DNA of 8,274 nucleotides, from NCBI GenBank assembly GCA_937896115.1, contig CALBLB010000363.1, forward strand, positions 1 through 8,274, in the 5' to 3' direction. A program made the position numbers and the translations under genes. The number at the start of each line of letters is the position of its first letter. The first letter of the stretch is position 1. The stretch is from an uncultured Succinatimonas sp. (GTDB lineage Bacteria; Pseudomonadota; Gammaproteobacteria; Enterobacterales; Succinivibrionaceae). The notes beneath the pieces were generated by a model. The model did not search any database. It was given only the letters and a program-made list of their open reading frames with translations, and was not told the DNA's origin. Shown piece after piece: positions 5,748-8,274 of the stretch.

Positions 5748-6926
5748 TTACTTGGCTTCAGCAGCGCGTTTCTCAAGGATCTCAACTGCAGGCAGTTTCT
5801 TTCCTTCGACGAACTCGAGGAAAGCTCCGCCGCCGGTGGAAATATAAGAGATCTTGGAGGTTACGCCGAATTTCTGAATTGAAGAAATGGTGTCACCGCC
5901 GCCTGCTACGGAGAAGGCATCAGAATTGGCAATAGCCTCAGCCAGAGCCTTGGTACCGCCTGCAAAGTTATCAAACTCAAACACGCCGACAGGACCGTTC
6001 CACAAAATGGTCTTGGCATTTTTTATGACCTTCTCGATATTAGCCATGCTCTTAGGGCCGAGATCGAAGATCATATCGTCGTCTTCAACATCCTTGAGAT
6101 CTTTGGTAACGGCAGGAGTAGTCTCGGAAAATTCCTTACCCACAACCACATCCACAAACTCAGGAATATGAGTCTTGGCAGACAGTTCCTTGGCAGTAGG
6201 GATGAGATCTTCTTCGCACAAAGACTTTCCGACTTTATGACCTGCTGCAGCCATAAAGGTATTGGCGATACCGCCGCCTACGATCAACTGATCGGCAACC
6301 TTAAGCAGGCTGTTTAACACCGGTAACTTAGTTGAAACCTTGGAACCGCCAACAATGGCAACCATAGGACGGGCAGGATTGTCCATAGCTTTGCCCAAAG
6401 CTTCAAGTTCTGCTGCGAGCAAAGGACCGGCACAAGCTACCGGAGCGTACTCGGCAACACCGTAAGTGGTGCCCTGAGCACGGTGAGCAGTACCGAAAGC
6501 ATCCATAACGAAAACATCGCACAAAGCTGCATATTTCTTAGCAAGCTCAGGAGCATTTTTCTTTTCGCCCTTGTTGAAACGGCAGTTTTCAAGTACCAGC
6601 AACTCGCCTTCTTTGGGTTCGACACCTGCTAAGTACTCATCATTAGGAACAAGACGTACCTTTACCTGCGGAAGCTTGTCCTGAATGTACTCAGCAACCG
6701 GCTTTAATGAGAACTCTTCACTGAAAACGCCTTCCTCAGGACGGCCCAGATGGGAGGTGACCATGACCTTGGCGCCCTTTTCAAGAGCGAGCTTAATGGT
6801 AGGGAGAGTGGCGGTGATGCGCTTGTCGGAAGCAACTTTGCCGTCCTTTATAGGCACGTTCAGATCAGAACGGATCAGAACACGCTTGCCCTTCAGGTCG
6901 AGATCGGCCATTTTCAGAATTGCCAT
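5748..6926 (-). CDS. pgk: Phosphoglycerate kinase
   Basis: Reversibly transfers phosphate between 1,3-bisphosphoglycerate and ADP, a substrate-level ATP step of glycolysis; cytoplasmic monomer. It has 392 residues from ATG 6926 (E. coli Pgk 387). Seen: RSDLNVP (19-25) and HLGRP (59-63) of the phosphoglycerate-binding N-domain, VMDAFGTAHRAQ, then GGSKVSTK, the NGPVGVFEF nucleotide-side motif and GGGDT (342-346) of the C-domain. An ATG nine codons further up (6953) is also open. However, GAGGAAA (6941-6935) lies 8 nt before ATG 6926 and the MAILKMADLDL start matches E. coli MSVIKMTDLDL, so the shorter form is chosen. It follows tkt after 192 nt and precedes fba. A promoter candidate with its own hairpin leader suggests independent transcription. 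Confidence 0.97.
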   Translation of the reverse strand: MAILKMADLDLKGKRVLIRSDLNVPIKDGKVASDKRITATLPTIKLALEKGAKVMVTSHLGRPEEGVFSEEFSLKPVAEYIQDKLPQVKVRLVPNDEYLAGVEPKEGELLVLENCRFNKGEKKNAPELAKKYAALCDVFVMDAFGTAHRAQGTTYGVAEYAPVACAGPLLAAELEALGKAMDNPARPMVAIVGGSKVSTKLPVLNSLLKVADQLIVGGGIANTFMAAAGHKVGKSLCEEDLIPTAKELSAKTHIPEFVDVVVGKEFSETTPAVTKDLKDVEDDDMIFDLGPKSMANIEKVIKNAKTILWNGPVGVFEFDNFAGGTKALAEAIANSDAFSVAGGGDTISSIQKFGVTSKISYISTGGGAFLEFVEGKKLPAVEILEKRAAEAK

Positions 6927-6959
6927 AGTTCGTATTTCCTCAAATTGAATCAAACTTGT

Positions 6960-6985
6960 TCAGAATCGGGCTCTTGCCCTTCTGA
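6960..6985 (-). other. Stem-loop in the pgk leader
   Basis: On the minus strand TCAGAA pairs with TTCTGA (6 bp). After a 2-nt bulge on the 3' side, GGGC pairs with GCCC around a 4-nt loop. It has no T-run and is not a terminator. With the -10 proposed at 6998-6993, transcription would begin near 6986, so the stem would form the extreme 5' end of the mRNA, an arrangement known to slow RNase E attack (as in ompA). It ends 33 nt before the pgk ATG and leaves the ribosome site free. Confidence 0.5.
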
Positions 6986-6992
6986 CGGTGTA

Positions 6993-7022
6993 ATTTTATC
7001 GCACATCGTGACATGATGCCAC
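6993..7022 (-). promoter_or_regulatory. Candidate pgk promoter with overlapping palindrome
   Basis: On the minus strand: GTGGCA (7022-7017, 4/6 of the -35 consensus), 18 bp, TAAAAT (6998-6993, 5/6 of the -10 consensus). A near-perfect palindrome GTGACAT-G-ATGCCAC (7008-7022 on the plus strand, one G/T-type mismatch) covers the -35 and upstream half of the spacer, the place for a repressor. I do not recognise the palindrome as a Cra or CRP site. Confidence 0.4.
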
Positions 7023-7062
7023 GTTATTGATACTTTTTGCACATTTTTATGCGTTTAAATGT

Positions 7063-7097
7063 AAAGCCCTGCGATGTTTCGGGCATCACAGGGCTTT
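7063..7097 (-). terminator. Hairpin terminator after tkt
   Basis: AAAGCCCTG (7063-7071) pairs with CAGGGCTTT (7089-7097). The stem extends inward by GATG/CATC after one C-A mismatch, and the loop is 7 nt. It begins 21 nt past the tkt stop. On the minus strand the run after the stem is TTTACATTTAAA, only a moderate U-tract, so some read-through into pgk is possible. The plus-strand side carries TTTTT as well. Confidence 0.7.
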
Positions 7098-7118
7098 TTA
7101 ATCGAGGTTTAATGAAAA

Positions 7119-8274
7119 TTATTTCAAAACGCTCTTGGCAGTTTTGACCACGTTATCAACGGTAAATCCGAAGTGTTCAAAGAGTTTGGCTGCAGGGCCT
7201 GAGGCTCCGAAAGTATCCATACACACGGTAGCACCATTTAAACCTATGTACTTATACCAGGTGGTGGAACGACCGGCTTCAACCGCAACTCTTGCGGTAA
7301 CGGCAGGAGGGAGGACGCTGTCGCGATACTCTTTACTCTGACGATCAAAGACCGGAGCACAGGGCATTGAAACTACGCGTATCTTCTTACCCTCTTTCTC
7401 AAGTTCTTGTGCTGCATGCACGCACAGGGCAACTTCAGAGCCTGAAGACACAAAGATAAGATCAGGAGTGCCGTCACAGTCACGCAGTACGTATCCGCCC
7501 TTTTGGATATTGTCTACCTGCTCATCGTTACGAGGCATCTGTTCCAAAGCCTGACGGGTAAGGATCATGGCAGAAGGACCGTCCTGACGTTCAATGGCAT
7601 GCACCCAAGCGGCCGCAGTCTCAATCAGATCACAAGGACGCCATGCATCAAAGTTCGGAATAAGATGCAATGAAGCAGTCTGCTCTACCGGTTCATGAGT
7701 AGGACCGTCTTCGCCCACACCTATAGAATCGTGAGTAAAGACATAAAGCGAAGGGATCTTCATCAAAGCCGACATACGCAAAGCATTACGAGCATAATCG
7801 GAGAAGATCAGGAAGGTACCGCCGTAAGGACGGAATCCGCCGTGAAGCAGCATACCGTTCATAGCAGCACACATGCCGAACTCACGTACACCCCAGTGGA
7901 AATAATTGCCGGAGAAATTGTGCGGTCCGTTATCTTTGGAGCTCTTGTTCACCGTAAGATTTGAAGGGGCCAAATCAGCAGATCCGCCTGCAAGTTCAGG
8001 CAATTGTTCACCCAGGAAGTTTAAGCAAATCTGACCGGCTTTACGGGTTGCCACCTTAGGATCAGGCTGTTTTTGCAACTCATGAACCCATTCATAAGCT
8101 TTTTTCTCAAACCCTTCAGGAAGTTTTTCAGCCATACGGCGTTTAAATTCTTTGGCAAGCTCCGGGTACTGCTTTGCATATTTATCAAACAAAGTATTCC
8201 ATTCGTTTTCTAAATTTGCACCGGATGCAGTTGCATCCCACTGTGATTTGATCTCTTCTGGGATCTCAAACGGG
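7119..8274 (-). CDS. tkt: Transketolase, C-terminal part (5' end beyond the window)
   Basis: Thiamine-diphosphate enzyme that moves two-carbon ketol units between pentose, heptulose and triose phosphates, linking the pentose phosphate pathway to glycolysis. The frame is open from the right edge (first full codon at 8273) and gives 384 residues of an expected roughly 660. It opens with PFEIPEEIKSQWDA, matching the E. coli TktA segment at the end of the TPP domain, so a TTG at 8192 is internal and not the start. The pyrimidine-binding domain follows: GGSADLAPSNLT, GVREFGM (with the catalytic Glu that activates thiamine, near 7890-7870), and THDSIGVGEDGPTHEPVEQ (7738-7680), which holds active-site His and Asp residues. 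Then come RPCD, RQDGPSAMILTRQ and the C-terminal domain with SSGSEV and GFTVDNVV. It is the first visible gene of the minus-strand tkt-pgk-fba series. Whether it is closest to tktA or tktB cannot be decided. Confidence 0.96.
   Translation of the reverse strand, partial: PFEIPEEIKSQWDATASGANLENEWNTLFDKYAKQYPELAKEFKRRMAEKLPEGFEKKAYEWVHELQKQPDPKVATRKAGQICLNFLGEQLPELAGGSADLAPSNLTVNKSSKDNGPHNFSGNYFHWGVREFGMCAAMNGMLLHGGFRPYGGTFLIFSDYARNALRMSALMKIPSLYVFTHDSIGVGEDGPTHEPVEQTASLHLIPNFDAWRPCDLIETAAAWVHAIERQDGPSAMILTRQALEQMPRNDEQVDNIQKGGYVLRDCDGTPDLIFVSSGSEVALCVHAAQELEKEGKKIRVVSMPCAPVFDRQSKEYRDSVLPPAVTARVAVEAGRSTTWYKYIGLNGATVCMDTFGASGPAAKLFEHFGFTVDNVVKTAKSVLK

Noticed and set aside
6927..6953. Longer Pgk start at ATG 6953
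   Set aside because: The Shine-Dalgarno sequence GAGGAAA and similarity to E. coli Pgk both support ATG 6926; the extra nine codons would span that ribosome site.
6950..6966. Cra (FruR) site in the pgk leader around TGAACAAGTTTGA
   Set aside because: It resembles the Cra consensus only with an extra base between half-sites and several mismatches.
7119..8192. Transketolase starting at TTG 8192
   Set aside because: The frame continues to the right edge with clear transketolase similarity, so the gene is cut by the window, not short.

Overview
The window is a stretch of bacterial chromosome, most likely from a gammaproteobacterium. LysC, FbaA, Pgk and transketolase all read as close relatives of the E. 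coli proteins over their full visible length, and the base composition is moderate to AT-leaning. A flagellated anaerobe of the Succinivibrionaceae type would fit, but that is a guess from recall rather than something shown here. No RNA genes, insertion sequences, CRISPR arrays or phage genes are visible.

Left part (1-1240): an azlC-azlD pair on the minus strand, coupled by a one-base TAATG overlap, encodes a two-component amino-acid exporter. Beyond azlD lies a short non-coding stretch (1-125) with a CRP-like site. A 137-bp divergent control region (1241-1377) separates azlCD from lysC (lysine-sensitive aspartokinase, plus strand). It holds two inverted repeats built from four GTGCA/TGCAC half-sites, and their centres lie about four helical turns apart. 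A strong terminator follows lysC.

Middle (2793-4586): fliD, the flagellar filament cap, stands as a single-gene unit with a strong Shine-Dalgarno sequence and a tentative sigma-28 promoter. Its usual partners fliS and fliT are not in view. It converges on the glycolytic block, and two tail-to-tail terminators lie between them.

Right part (4587-8274): tkt (partial, runs off the right edge), pgk and fba lie in that order on the minus strand. They encode the carbon-carbon exchange enzyme of the pentose phosphate pathway and two glycolytic/gluconeogenic enzymes that meet at glyceraldehyde-3-phosphate and the triose phosphates. The order resembles the enterobacterial tktA-epd-pgk-fbaA neighbourhood, but nothing like epd lies between tkt and pgk. 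Each gap carries a hairpin. The tkt-pgk gap also has a promoter candidate with an overlapping palindrome and a hairpin that would form the very 5' end of the pgk message.

Overall this is mostly core metabolism. The points worth following are regulatory: the lysC/azlCD operator architecture, the pgk leader, and the CRP/FNR-like sites. I found no convincing new multi-gene system.
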